This document shows positions 42,496-51,439 of a stretch of 51,439 nucleotides of DNA, piece by piece. The translations under genes were made by a program, and so were the position numbers. The notes under the pieces are model-generated. The model was not told where the DNA came from, searched no databases, and worked only from the letters and a program-made list of their open reading frames with translations. The DNA lies in assembly GCA_021772515.1 (NCBI GenBank), contig JAJFLU010000019.1, positions 1-51,439 on the forward strand, given 5' to 3'. Position 1 is the stretch's first letter, and every line of letters begins with the position of its first letter. This DNA is from Opitutales bacterium (GTDB lineage Bacteria > Verrucomicrobiota > Verrucomicrobiia > Opitutales > UBA2987).

Positions 42496-44349
42496 ATGGG
42501 TGTTCAAGGCTGGACCACTCTTTTTGTGATTCTCTCGTTTAGTCTCTACCTGGGGATCGCCTGGCGGTGTCGGGTCCGCACGACGAAAGGTTTCTATGTT
42601 GCCGGGCAGGGCATCCCCGCGATGGCCAATGGCATGGCAACGGGGGCCGATTGGATGAGCGCGGCTTCGTTTATATCGATGGCTGGGCTGATTTCGGCGA
42701 TGGGTTACGCGGGGGGCGTTTATCTGATGGGCTGGACGGGCGGTTATGTGCTTCTGGCGCTCCTGTTGGCGCCCTATTTGCGGAAATTCGGGCATTATAC
42801 GGTGCCGGATTTTATCGGTGACCGCTATGATTCGACCGTTGCGAGGCTGGCGGCGGTTATTTGCGCGATATTTGTCAGTTTTACCTATGTGGCGGGGCAG
42901 ATGCGGGGGGTGGGGATCGTTTTTAGCCGGTTTCTGGAAATCGATGTCAATGTCGGCGTGATCGTGGGCATGGCGATTGTCTTTATCTATGCGACATTGG
43001 GGGGCATGAAGGGGATTACGTGGACACAGGTGGCGCAGTATTGGGTGCTCATAACGGCCTTTCTCATTCCGGCGATCGCGATAAGTATCAAGCTGACGGG
43101 GGCGCCGCTGCCGCAGATCGGTCTGGGCTCGACACTCGATCCGGAGGTGGCGGGAGAATCGGGTGTTTACCTTTTGGAAAAGCTGAACCAGATCCAGCAA
43201 GACCTCGGTTTCGCCAGTTATACGGATACATTTGTCGGTAAATGGGATAAAATGAATGTGTTTTGCGTGGCCCTTGCGCTGATGGCGGGCACGGCGGGGC
43301 TGCCCCATGTCATTGTGCGGTTTTATACCGTCAAATCGGTCAAGGCCGCCCGCTGGAGCGCATTTTGGGCCTTGTTTTTCATTTCATTACTCTACCTGAC
43401 GGCCCCCGCGACGGCCGGATTTGCGCGTTACTACATGATTCAGGGGCTGAATGGCAAAACTCAGGAAGAATTGCCGGAATGGTTTCACAACTGGAAGGAA
43501 ACCGGGCTGATCCTGTGGCTCGACGATGGGGATGGCCTCCTGCGTTTTTCGGCCCGGGAGGACAATGAAATTTTCAGGAACGGAAAGCTCTCGGGGGTGG
43601 AAATGGCGGACATTCGCGGCGCCCACCAGCTCTGGATCGACTCGGGAGGCGCGCGTGGCACCGATGGGCGGACGGTTTTGAGGGAGAAAGGCTTATCGGG
43701 GCCGGATCGTGATATTATCGTATTGGCAACGCCGGAAATGGCGGAGCTGGCGGACTGGATCATCGCCCTGATGGCTGCGGGTGGCCTGGCCGCAGCGCTC
43801 TCCACGGCGAGCGGGTTGCTGCTCGTTATTTCGTCGAGTGTGGCCCACGATCTTTATTACCGCGTGATCAATAACAAGGCGACCGAGAAACAGCGATTAT
43901 TGGTTGGGCGGGGGGTCATCGGGATCGCCGTGGTGGTGGCTGGGCTGCTGGGGATTTACCCGCCGGGATTTGTCAGCCAGGTGGTGGCGTTTGCCTTCGG
44001 TCTGGCTGCGGCGAGTTTTTTTCCGGCCATCGTGATGGGGATATTCAGCAAGCGTGTGGGGACGGTCCCGGCGGTTTGCGGGATGATAGTGGGGATCGGT
44101 TTTACCGCATTTTATATCATTGCCTGTGTGTTTTTCGGGATGGAGCCGTGGACTTTCGGGATTTTTGCCAATGGCATCAACCCTCAGGGAATCGGGTCGG
44201 TGGGCATGGTTTTGAATTTTGCCGTTACTCTCGGGTTGGCGCCTTTTTGCAAACGCCCGAGCGAAGCGGTGCAATACATGATCGACTCCGTGCGGGAGCC
44301 GGAAGGGGCGGGGCCAGCGGTCGATATCGAGTCAGCGGCGGAGCATTGA
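42496..44349 (+). CDS. Sodium/solute symporter (SSS, ActP/VC_2705-like) permease
   Basis: 617 residues with about 13 membrane helices. It shows the SSS motifs GFYVAGQGIPAMANGMATGA, DWMSAASFISMAGLI, and GTAGLPHVIVRFYTVKS. A loop insertion near residues 330-410 is hydrophilic, as in VC_2705-type members. Relatives carry acetate or other short carboxylates with Na+. It forms an operon with the DUF4212 gene. Substrate cannot be told from the sequence. Confidence 0.88.
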   Translation: MGVQGWTTLFVILSFSLYLGIAWRCRVRTTKGFYVAGQGIPAMANGMATGADWMSAASFISMAGLISAMGYAGGVYLMGWTGGYVLLALLLAPYLRKFGHYTVPDFIGDRYDSTVARLAAVICAIFVSFTYVAGQMRGVGIVFSRFLEIDVNVGVIVGMAIVFIYATLGGMKGITWTQVAQYWVLITAFLIPAIAISIKLTGAPLPQIGLGSTLDPEVAGESGVYLLEKLNQIQQDLGFASYTDTFVGKWDKMNVFCVALALMAGTAGLPHVIVRFYTVKSVKAARWSAFWALFFISLLYLTAPATAGFARYYMIQGLNGKTQEELPEWFHNWKETGLILWLDDGDGLLRFSAREDNEIFRNGKLSGVEMADIRGAHQLWIDSGGARGTDGRTVLREKGLSGPDRDIIVLATPEMAELADWIIALMAAGGLAAALSTASGLLLVISSSVAHDLYYRVINNKATEKQRLLVGRGVIGIAVVVAGLLGIYPPGFVSQVVAFAFGLAAASFFPAIVMGIFSKRVGTVPAVCGMIVGIGFTAFYIIACVFFGMEPWTFGIFANGINPQGIGSVGMVLNFAVTLGLAPFCKRPSEAVQYMIDSVREPEGAGPAVDIESAAEH

Positions 44350-44356
44350 AGTCGAT

Positions 44357-45334
44357 TTATTCGACGGTGCTCTGGAATTTGGCCATGAGGTAGTTGCCCG
44401 ATGTGACGGGAGGGTATTTGGGTGATCCTCCGTTTTCGAGGCAGGTGGGGATGCAGGCGATTTCGGCGTCCCAGTTGGGCATGTGGAAAAAGGCCATGGA
44501 TTGCCGCCGGGGAACGATTTCGGTGCTTTTTTCGGGGGCTTTGACCCGATGGAGGGTTGAAACCCAGCGGTCATTGGTCCAGGTGGCAAGCATGTCTCCA
44601 ATGTTGACGACGAATGCTCCCGGCACGACCGGAATTTCCTGCCATTGGCCTTGGGGATCGAGAATTTCGAGCCCGCCCGAATCCTTTTGGGGCAGCAGAA
44701 TGGTAAGGCTGCCATAGTCCGAATGAGCGCCCGCCCGTTGCTGGCCTTTTTTTGGAGGATTGCGGTTTTCCGGGTAGTTAATGGCCCGCATGGCGCTGGC
44801 CGGTTTGTCGATGTAGTGGTTGAAATAATCTTCGGGAAGATCCAGAGCCAGTGCGAAAATCTTCATTATATTGGCCGCGAGGGAGTTCAGTTCCTTGAAA
44901 TAGGTGATAAAAGAGGCTTTGAGTTCGGCGGGGCGCTCCGGCCAAAGAGTGGGCGAGTAGGTGAACTTCGCGCCGGGGTCATCCGACAGGTTTTCCGGGC
45001 ATTCGAGAGGGCCCATGTTGAGGGTTTCCTTGAGGTCGGGCGGGGTGTCCTCGCCCCGGGATTTTGCGAGGGCTTCGACGGCAAACGGGATGTAGCCATA
45101 GGGATTTCCGCCATCGAGAGCCTTGGTTTTGAGCTTTTCATCGCGGGGAAGATCGAAAAATTGGCTGGCGGCGTTCCAGGCGTTATCGATGGTCTCACGG
45201 GAGACCCGATGCCCCTTGATGGCGAGGAAGCCGATTTCCCGGCAAACTTCGTCCACCTGCCGAGCGAGGTGAATTTTGTCCTCACTGGAGCCATTAAAAA
45301 AAGGAGAAATATCGATAATGGGAAAATCGCTCAT
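44357..45334 (-). CDS. Isopenicillin N synthase-like 2-oxoglutarate/Fe(II) oxygenase
   Basis: 325 residues with the DIOX N-domain (FPIIDISPFF, EIGFLAIKGHRVS) and the 2OG-FeII_Oxy core. Iron ligands are His204 and Asp206 (HSDYGSLTIL) and His262 (TLHRVKAP); the 2-oxoglutarate binding Arg-x-Ser is RQS at 277-279. It should hydroxylate or desaturate a small molecule. Such enzymes are common in natural-product and hormone metabolism, but this gene is 23 kb from the PKS locus. It is convergent with the symporter gene. Confidence 0.87.
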   Translation of the reverse strand: MSDFPIIDISPFFNGSSEDKIHLARQVDEVCREIGFLAIKGHRVSRETIDNAWNAASQFFDLPRDEKLKTKALDGGNPYGYIPFAVEALAKSRGEDTPPDLKETLNMGPLECPENLSDDPGAKFTYSPTLWPERPAELKASFITYFKELNSLAANIMKIFALALDLPEDYFNHYIDKPASAMRAINYPENRNPPKKGQQRAGAHSDYGSLTILLPQKDSGGLEILDPQGQWQEIPVVPGAFVVNIGDMLATWTNDRWVSTLHRVKAPEKSTEIVPRRQSMAFFHMPNWDAEIACIPTCLENGGSPKYPPVTSGNYLMAKFQSTVE

Positions 45335-45476
45335 AATCCGGCCAATGCTGTCAACTTATTCTACGAACGGCAAACGCAATAAGCTATTTCCGCCGGAAAA
45401 ACTTCATTGCCCTGTTGGGTGAAATTCATATTACAACCTGCTTACTGCCTTACCTTAAACAAAGAATTCTGTAATT

Positions 45477-46889
45477 ATGGACATGAAAACTACTCGTATA
45501 TTGATCTTCCTGTTGGCACTTTTGATGTGCGTTGCCACACCGACACCGGTTCAGGCCGGATTTGGCGGTTTGTTGAAGGCGGCAGCAAAACAAGCGGCCA
45601 AAAAGAAGGCTGAAGAGGAAGCCGCGAAGGCAACCGTCAAGGCCATCGATGCCGCGCTGAATTCCGGTCAAAATCCGGAAGAATCCGAAGGAGATGAAAC
45701 AGAAAAAGAGACTGAAAATTCTGAGGCTATGGCTGATGCCGCCGAGCAGGCCATCGCGACAGGGGCGACCACTCCATCGGCGGCAGCCGTAAACCCCTTT
45801 GCATCCGGAATTCTGGGGAGCATTTCTTTTGCCAACTCGGAGAAAAAATTTGCTCATGTTGCGGCGGAAGCCCTCAATGTGAAACTACCCGAAACCATTG
45901 ATCCGGACACAGTATCGGTACCCATTATCGATAACGGCGCAAACGGCTTCGACAAAAAGGCGCTCAGGATTTTAGGCAAAGCCGAGAAAGTAGCGGTGGC
46001 CGGATTTCGGGTCGTCTTCATCACTACCAACTCAGAGACAGCCACCTCAGATGGGCGTGCGACCTCCCTTGTCAACACGGGATTAATGAGATCCGGGGCA
46101 AAAGTGTCTAAGAAAGATACCTCCCAGACCATGAACATACAACTGCTCGGGGTGGAAGCCTCTGTGATGCAAATGCTCGCAGAAGCCGCCTATCAGGACT
46201 TTATGATGCGTTTGGAAGAAACCGGACGGGAGGTCGTTCCCCTTGAAACTATCGTGACCAATGAAGGCTTCATTAAAATCAACAAATTTGGCCCGACCAC
46301 TTCCCAGCCCTATGTGAAAAAAGCCAAGGTAAGCGATCCCCACACCTATCTGGTTTTCAGTCCGGAAAGTCTGCCCCTCTGGTTCACTCATTTCGACGCT
46401 TCCAGTTTGGGCAATGTTGCCCCGATGGCGTTGAAAAATTGGCGTGCGCTCAACCAGCTTTCCTATGAGACGGGTTCGGTGGTCATTGTGCCGCAAATCA
46501 CGATCGATTTTGCCAAACTTTCAGCCAGTGGCCGCTTCAATTTAGTCGGGACGGTAAAAGTGAATGCTGAGCAATTGGTAAGCCTCGCCCCCATGCATAC
46601 TCAGCTGAAAGTTTACCAAGCGAAGGTTAAGACCGCCGGTCCGCTGGCCAATAGTGAGCTGAAAAGAGCCGTCGAGATACCCGGAACCTATGCTGCCGGT
46701 GAACTCATCAGCGGCAAAGAATTGGACCTCACAGGGGCCTTGGGAAAATTTGCCAGCTATAATTTTGGGGCCAAAGCGGAGCAAGAATACGCATTTGTGG
46801 CCAATCCCGATTCCTACCTGATATTAGCCGGGGCGGGTATTCAGGCGGCCAACCAGTATTTCGCGAAAGCTGTGGATTCAACAAAATAG
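45477..46889 (+). CDS. Hypothetical exported protein with charged coiled section
   Basis: 470 residues with a signal peptide (RILIFLLALLMCVATPTPVQA, cleavage after QA near residue 26). It is followed by an Ala/Lys/Glu-rich section (about 35-55) and a Glu-rich acidic patch, then a mature region of about 350 residues without any recognised domain. The mature part contains repeated-looking segments but I could not define a repeat. The ATG two codons later is an alternative start. It may be a periplasmic or surface protein. Confidence 0.65.
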   Translation: MDMKTTRILIFLLALLMCVATPTPVQAGFGGLLKAAAKQAAKKKAEEEAAKATVKAIDAALNSGQNPEESEGDETEKETENSEAMADAAEQAIATGATTPSAAAVNPFASGILGSISFANSEKKFAHVAAEALNVKLPETIDPDTVSVPIIDNGANGFDKKALRILGKAEKVAVAGFRVVFITTNSETATSDGRATSLVNTGLMRSGAKVSKKDTSQTMNIQLLGVEASVMQMLAEAAYQDFMMRLEETGREVVPLETIVTNEGFIKINKFGPTTSQPYVKKAKVSDPHTYLVFSPESLPLWFTHFDASSLGNVAPMALKNWRALNQLSYETGSVVIVPQITIDFAKLSASGRFNLVGTVKVNAEQLVSLAPMHTQLKVYQAKVKTAGPLANSELKRAVEIPGTYAAGELISGKELDLTGALGKFASYNFGAKAEQEYAFVANPDSYLILAGAGIQAANQYFAKAVDSTK

Positions 46890-46926
46890 GGGCACGATGC
46901 CGGTCGGCTGCGGCTGAACCAAGCTC

Positions 46927-47082
46927 CTAGAAGTAGCGGCGGATTTCTATTTGCAGGAAGCTGTCGTTGCGGAGGGAGTAGGTGGGGTCTTTGGAGGTGG
47001 AGTTGTTGAAGGTTTGGCCTTCTATGATTAGCTTGTATTTGCTGTTGATGCGGCTCAAGACGTTCACTTCAGCGTAAAGATT
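46927..47082 (-). pseudogene. Relic C-terminal end of an outer-membrane beta-barrel protein
   Basis: The minus strand is open for 51 codons between a TAG (47083-47085) and the stop at 46927-46929, with no start codon. The translation ends DSFLQIEIRRYF, with aromatic and alternating hydrophobic residues and a terminal Phe, the sorting signal of outer-membrane barrels. The rest of the gene is missing; the upstream neighbour is the subtilase. It is probably a deletion remnant. Confidence 0.55.
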
Positions 47083-47091
47083 CTAACGATT

Positions 47092-50000
47092 TTAATCAGT
47101 AGGCGATTCGGTTGGTATACTGAACCGGCTCCCATCCTTAAATCTCTGGAAAAATCGACTATTTGGAGTGTTGCCTTCTAATGTCCAAATCCATCCTTCA
47201 TCTGCACCAAACAGATACATCCTCGGGTAAGTATTTTTATTGAAGAATAGCCATTCCTGAAGGCCTAAATCCCAAAGAAAGATGACTCCTGATGGAGTTC
47301 CTTCATATACAAACTGCCAACCATGTTCGTTGTGGTAAATCCATGGCCACATATCCACATTGTAATTCAGGTACCAAGAAGATTCTCTCCAACCGGGAGA
47401 GCCTGCGAAGGGCAAACTCTCGAACGGATCAAATTTCTGCGGGTCGAACAATACTTCAGTGCCATTGTTCTGAAAGGTCTCAATTATGGTCCAAGTTTCG
47501 GACCCCTCCTTAATGTCGAGGAAATTTCCTCGTAGGTCCAGACTTGCCAGGTTAACCATGCCCAATAATGCGGTTAGATCGTTGATCTGGTTATCCCTGA
47601 GATTGAGGTGGGTTAAATCGGTTAAATTTTGCAAATGACTGATATCGATCATTTTATTTGATGACAGGTCAAGGTAACTGAGTGCCGTCAAATTAGCCAA
47701 AGCTTCAACTTTACGGATGTCGTTTTGCGAAAAATCAAGTGTTTGCAAGCCTATGGCAACCTGCAACCCAACAAGGGAAGCTATAGTTAAATCTGAAAAA
47801 TTGAGAGAAATTAAAGATTCCAATTCACCGAGAGTGAAGTCTCCCGACGGATAGTCTAATACATCGCGGAGCGCGCGCTCCAAGTTCGAATCGGTTAGCT
47901 CCCAGGTTATTGGCAGACCACTTGAAGCCTGGATAGAAATTTGTTCTCCAAAAATAACTGTTCCGGAGTTGACACTTTCGACTTTCAAGGTGTGTTCCCC
48001 GACTGGTGTTCCGTTGGATAAAGTGAAGGTGATGCCAGTTGCGGATACAGTGTCGACTACCTGCGCGATCTCTCCTAATTTCACAACCAATCCCGGGAGA
48101 AAATGATCGCCCGTTATTGTGAATCTTCGAGGTAGGCCCTGAATGGCATTTGTTGGACTAACATTTTCTAAGCGAAGCGGAAGTGTGAATCGCGAGTGTC
48201 TTAAATTTCCTCCCAAAGTTTCGGGGAAAGGAGTATAGGTCGGATTTAATTGTTGATCCAAATTCCAGACATAAATTTTAGTGTTTGCTTGTGCTATAAT
48301 TTCAATCAGGCCATCATTATCTAAATCCGTTATCAGTGGTGATTGTTGTATAATGGAGGAAGAGGAGACTCTCATTGGAAAACCACCTTCTGTTTCCAGC
48401 ATGCCGTTCTCGTTCCAGGCAAAAAGGATATTTCTAAAGTCAGCCGAGATTATTTCGAGATCATTGTCATTATTTAAGTCTGCTATGACTACGGAAGCCG
48501 CTACCGCTGATTCCGATTGAACTGGCCAACCAGAAAAATCGCTGCCATCATGATGTAAGAGGTGCAGGGTTCCCTCATCGGTTCCAATCGAAATTTCAAG
48601 ATCATCGTCACCATCGAAATCGGCAAAAGTCGGGGAACTTGGGATTAAGCCGATGGATTTCGGCCAGCCACTAAGAATATCACCGGAAGCTCTGAAAATT
48701 GAAGCCAGGCCATTTCGGTTTAAGGCAACAATTTCCATAGCGCCATCATGGTCAACATCTGCCATGGCAACAGGATTCGAATTATTAAGGTGAGATACAA
48801 AATTTGTTCTCTTGGGCCAGCCATCGGCAAGCGAACCGTTATTTAGATAGAGATAGACATAACTGCCCGTCGTTGTAATTGCTACATCAAGCAATCCATC
48901 GCCATCAACATCTCCAATCGCGGGAGAGTTCATTATTAACCCATTGCCTTCTCCCAGAGTCTGTGGCCAACCTGGATAGGGTTCTCCTGTGAAGCGCTCA
49001 ATGTGTACTATTCCTGTATCGCCAAAATCCCCGGCACTCTCCGATTTCGAACCTGAAATGTAAATGATTTCGAGGAACCCATCATTATCCATATCTGCAA
49101 AAACCAGCGGAAGTTCTAAGGGTCTATAACGAGTATGTGCCGTAACTTGCTTTGGCCAACCAGTAACGGGTTGCCCAGTATGATGCCATAGAGATACTTG
49201 TCCTGATAAGATTGGGGGAATAAAATCTTTCGAATACATACCGATTTCCAAATCTCCATCACCGTCGATATCCCCGATTGTTGGAGGACCCGTGGGGGAG
49301 AAATCCATTGCAGCAGGCCATCCGGTGAGAACACTTCCATCATCCCTATAAACTCGCATAGTTTCAATGGTTCCAAAAAGCACTTCCTTTTTGCCATCAT
49401 TATTGATGTCTGCTACTCCTACCGATGCGCCATTGGCCGCAATTAGTTCCACTGGCCAGCCGGTACGAAGAGGTGGATCGAGATTATCCACTGTAACCAG
49501 GACGCGATCTTCAAATTTTGTGCCTCCTGAGTTAAATGCTGATAATCGAATAGTGAAAATATCAAGTGGAGTTGCCGGAGTATTCCACTCAGCTAGTGTA
49601 CGACTTTGCACACTTGCTCCAGAGTCTACAATTTTCTGCCAAACAAGGGGAGTATCGCCTTCTCCTATTTCCACTATATAATTTACAAAACCGGGCCCCA
49701 TCGCTGTGCCTCTAATCGAAATATTATTTACAACCGTGGAACCCATCCTCGGAAAATCGATACTTGGTATCAGCGCCGAATCCAATTCCAGGGCCCGTCG
49801 CGCATTGACCCTCCCGTAACCTGATCGTGTATCCCAACCAGGTGTGTATAGGTCGTCTGATGTTGCTCTCAAAATATGCCGAACTTCTTCATTTGTCAAA
49901 TTGGGTCGTTGAGCTAGCATTAAAGAGACCAAACCTGAGACAAAGGGAGCGGCAAAGGAGGTACCAGCGCTTCTGGCATAACGCTCATTTAATGGAATTC

Positions 50001-51228
50001 CGGTGCTTCCACCTTCAGATCGCAAAGATAGAATTGTAACTGCGTCAAAGCCAATCCCACCGCCGCCACCCGGCGCTAAAACATCAAGCCACGAACCATA
50101 GTTTGAAAAAATCGATAACTGATCTTCGTGGTCAGAGCTACCCACGGTAATAGTTTTTTTTAAGCGTCCCGGAAATTTCACGATGTCATCGGAAGAGTCG
50201 TTTCCAGCCGAGGCGATCAGTACAATTCCGGCTGCATGGGCGAAATTTATTACGTCATTAGGGAAGCCCGTAGCTGTATTGGTAGATAGCTTGAATCCAA
50301 AACTCATATTGATTATCCGCGCACCACTTGTCCGGGCGTATTCAATTGCCTGTGCAGCTTTAAAAATCTTTGCTGGTCCAGACGCCGGAAAAATTTTCAA
50401 CGGCAATATTTTTGTATTCTTTCCAATACCTGCGATGCCGATGCCGTTATTCCTCGTTGCCGCAATTATTCCTGTGACGAAAGTGCCGTGACCCCTATCA
50501 TCAGCTGGATCGGAATCAACGTTAACGAAATCCCATCCGTGAATATCATCAATGAAACCATTTCCATCATCATCGATACCGTTGTCAGGGATTTCACTAG
50601 AATTGGTCCAAACATTCCCCACGATGTCCTCATGGGCGAGGTCTAGGCCGGAATCAATAACGGCGACGATTACCTCATTATCGGTAGTTACCAGATCCCA
50701 AGCTGCTGGCACTTCTGCTATCTTTAGGCCCCATTGGTCGTCAAAAGTTTGGCCCCAACTCCCGGCAGAGGAAAAAAATGGATCATTGGGCGTTTCATGG
50801 AGATAAATGAGGTAGTTGGGCTCTGCAGCCTCAATGGTTGGATCCTTAGTAATTTCACGGCAAAGCTCTTCCAGGTTTTCACCCGTGGATAAATTCTTCA
50901 GGAGGATCCAGCGGTATATATCATCTCGGTCTCCAGTCTTTAAAGATTTCTGCCTTTGTGGAAAAATTTTTTGAACATTTGCACGATTTAAAGCCGGGTG
51001 CGCCGGGCGTATTTTTTGTTCAAGTAGAACTTCTTCGGCGACAGAATTTTTAAGCGAATTGGTCTCAATCTCATTTAGAAAGGAAGGAGCAATTTTCACT
51101 AAAATCTCCCCTTCAACCCATTCTGGTTCCCTCCCCATAAGAGCAAGGGAACACATCATTATTGCTGTGGGAATAATTGAAATCAGACAGGTTCGCCGGA
51201 GAGCGAAGACCCAACGAGTGTAAAGCAT
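47092..51228 (-). CDS. Giant secreted subtilisin-like (S8) protease with FG-GAP, IPT and leucine-rich repeats
   Basis: 1378 residues with a signal peptide (residues 1-31) and a propeptide-like region to about 165. The S8 catalytic triad is Asp192 (AVIDSGLDLAHED), His247 (DDRGHGTFVTG) and Ser424 (AGTSFAAPFV), with the oxyanion-hole asparagine in AGND near 343. Calcium-binding FG-GAP/VCBS repeats (DIDGDGDLEIG, DVDGDGLLDVA, DLDNDGLIEI) fill about 600-1010, then an IPT/TIG segment, then leucine-rich repeats of the LxxLxxLDLSxN type around 1150-1260. The end holds an aromatic-rich domain with PWIYHNEHGW and WLFFNKNTYPRMYLF. I associate that tail with exported proteins of Verrucomicrobiota, where it may act as a sorting or surface-anchoring domain. 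Probably degrades extracellular protein. Confidence 0.9.
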   Translation of the reverse strand: MLYTRWVFALRRTCLISIIPTAIMMCSLALMGREPEWVEGEILVKIAPSFLNEIETNSLKNSVAEEVLLEQKIRPAHPALNRANVQKIFPQRQKSLKTGDRDDIYRWILLKNLSTGENLEELCREITKDPTIEAAEPNYLIYLHETPNDPFFSSAGSWGQTFDDQWGLKIAEVPAAWDLVTTDNEVIVAVIDSGLDLAHEDIVGNVWTNSSEIPDNGIDDDGNGFIDDIHGWDFVNVDSDPADDRGHGTFVTGIIAATRNNGIGIAGIGKNTKILPLKIFPASGPAKIFKAAQAIEYARTSGARIINMSFGFKLSTNTATGFPNDVINFAHAAGIVLIASAGNDSSDDIVKFPGRLKKTITVGSSDHEDQLSIFSNYGSWLDVLAPGGGGGIGFDAVTILSLRSEGGSTGIPLNERYARSAGTSFAAPFVSGLVSLMLAQRPNLTNEEVRHILRATSDDLYTPGWDTRSGYGRVNARRALELDSALIPSIDFPRMGSTVVNNISIRGTAMGPGFVNYIVEIGEGDTPLVWQKIVDSGASVQSRTLAEWNTPATPLDIFTIRLSAFNSGGTKFEDRVLVTVDNLDPPLRTGWPVELIAANGASVGVADINNDGKKEVLFGTIETMRVYRDDGSVLTGWPAAMDFSPTGPPTIGDIDGDGDLEIGMYSKDFIPPILSGQVSLWHHTGQPVTGWPKQVTAHTRYRPLELPLVFADMDNDGFLEIIYISGSKSESAGDFGDTGIVHIERFTGEPYPGWPQTLGEGNGLIMNSPAIGDVDGDGLLDVAITTTGSYVYLYLNNGSLADGWPKRTNFVSHLNNSNPVAMADVDHDGAMEIVALNRNGLASIFRASGDILSGWPKSIGLIPSSPTFADFDGDDDLEISIGTDEGTLHLLHHDGSDFSGWPVQSESAVAASVVIADLNNDNDLEIISADFRNILFAWNENGMLETEGGFPMRVSSSSIIQQSPLITDLDNDGLIEIIAQANTKIYVWNLDQQLNPTYTPFPETLGGNLRHSRFTLPLRLENVSPTNAIQGLPRRFTITGDHFLPGLVVKLGEIAQVVDTVSATGITFTLSNGTPVGEHTLKVESVNSGTVIFGEQISIQASSGLPITWELTDSNLERALRDVLDYPSGDFTLGELESLISLNFSDLTIASLVGLQVAIGLQTLDFSQNDIRKVEALANLTALSYLDLSSNKMIDISHLQNLTDLTHLNLRDNQINDLTALLGMVNLASLDLRGNFLDIKEGSETWTIIETFQNNGTEVLFDPQKFDPFESLPFAGSPGWRESSWYLNYNVDMWPWIYHNEHGWQFVYEGTPSGVIFLWDLGLQEWLFFNKNTYPRMYLFGADEGWIWTLEGNTPNSRFFQRFKDGSRFSIPTESPTD

Positions 51229-51299
51229 ATAGAAACTATGTACTTTTTCTTAACTAATTCAATAACGATTTGAAAATATTTTTAAAAAGATCGAGATTC

Positions 51300-51439
51300 C
51301 TAGGGTGTGTTTGAAAAGTCTCATTTAGGTAAATTTTCTGTTTGACTATATCTACTTTATATGACGCTATGTCGTTGTTATGCAAAAAGAAAGACTTCTT
51401 CTTAATGACGCGGCTTGGAAGGCCGCAAAAAAATTAACT
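51300..51439 (+). mobile_element. Probable left end of an insertion sequence, cut by window edge
   Basis: GGTGTGTTTGAAAAGTC begins at 51304 directly after CTAG (51300-51303). Such a start resembles the terminal inverted repeat of IS5-type elements, and CTAG resembles their target duplications. A reading frame opening at 51380 follows. The other end and the rest of the transposase lie outside the window, so this is a suggestion only. Confidence 0.4.
51380..51439 (+). CDS. Start of an unidentified reading frame, possibly a transposase
   Basis: An ATG at 51380 opens a frame of 20 codons to the window edge (MQKERLLLNDAAWKAAKKLT). LLLNDAAW resembles the first residues of IS5-type transposases. 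Too short to be sure, and no strong ribosome-binding site is visible just upstream. Confidence 0.35.
   Translation, partial: MQKERLLLNDAAWKAAKKLT

Noticed and set aside
1..51439. CRISPR arrays, tRNA, rRNA, tmRNA
   Set aside because: No regularly spaced direct repeats and no cloverleaf or conserved rRNA segments were found when reading the intergenic regions; short or unusual RNAs could still be missed.

Overview
This window looks chromosomal and Gram-negative, most likely Verrucomicrobiota (Opitutia/Puniceicoccales-like). That placement is an inference from three things. The giant secreted protease at the right end closes with an aromatic-rich tail carrying a PWIYHNEHGW motif, a type I associate with exported proteins of that group. 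There are outer-membrane traits: an LptF/LptG-like permease, an outer-membrane barrel remnant and an RND pump. The housekeeping genes (murA, ruvB, folE2, sthA, mtaB, rlmI) are a diderm set. I saw no rRNA, tRNA or CRISPR array.

Layout. 1-2069 (minus): a PII-like regulator cut by the window edge, coupled to a duplicated DUF1538 membrane protein. 2305-2575: a decayed potassium-channel gene. 2593-7105 (minus): a tightly coupled operon of an RND permease, an SDR oxidoreductase and a GNAT acetyltransferase, with no adaptor gene. 7106-7720: a divergent control region with a 21-bp palindrome. 7721-21008 (plus): a biosynthetic locus of one 4040-residue PKS-NRPS megasynthase and a sulfotransferase. 21022-21232: a strongly self-complementary region between convergent genes. 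21254-23909: small signalling genes (RsbRD-N-like, PocR-AraC, Hpt). 24138-38854: mainly housekeeping genes, interrupted by a yefM-yoeB toxin-antitoxin pair and an orphan HicB. 38855-42000: AT-rich stretch with hypothetical genes. 42121-46889: a DUF4212/SSS symporter pair, a 2-oxoglutarate/Fe(II) oxygenase and a secreted repeat-poor protein. 46927-51228: a barrel-protein remnant and a 1378-residue subtilase with FG-GAP, IPT and leucine-rich repeats. 51300-51439: probable left end of an insertion sequence.

The most interesting object is the megasynthase. Its order is KS-AT-DH-cMT-ER-KR-ACP-C-A-PCP followed by a reductase-like domain. This is the layout of fungal highly reducing PKS-NRPS hybrids, but the last domain is neither a thioesterase nor the usual SDR-type R domain. 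It resembles cyanobacterial long-chain acyl-ACP reductase (AAR), with a glycine-rich nucleotide-binding motif and a cysteine placed like the AAR catalytic cysteine. My hand-read adenylation code (DILQFGLIWK) is one residue from a glycine code. The working model is a methyl-branched reduced acyl chain, condensed with glycine, released as an N-acyl-aminoacetaldehyde (or alcohol after further reduction) and perhaps sulfated by the next gene. All product statements are inference.
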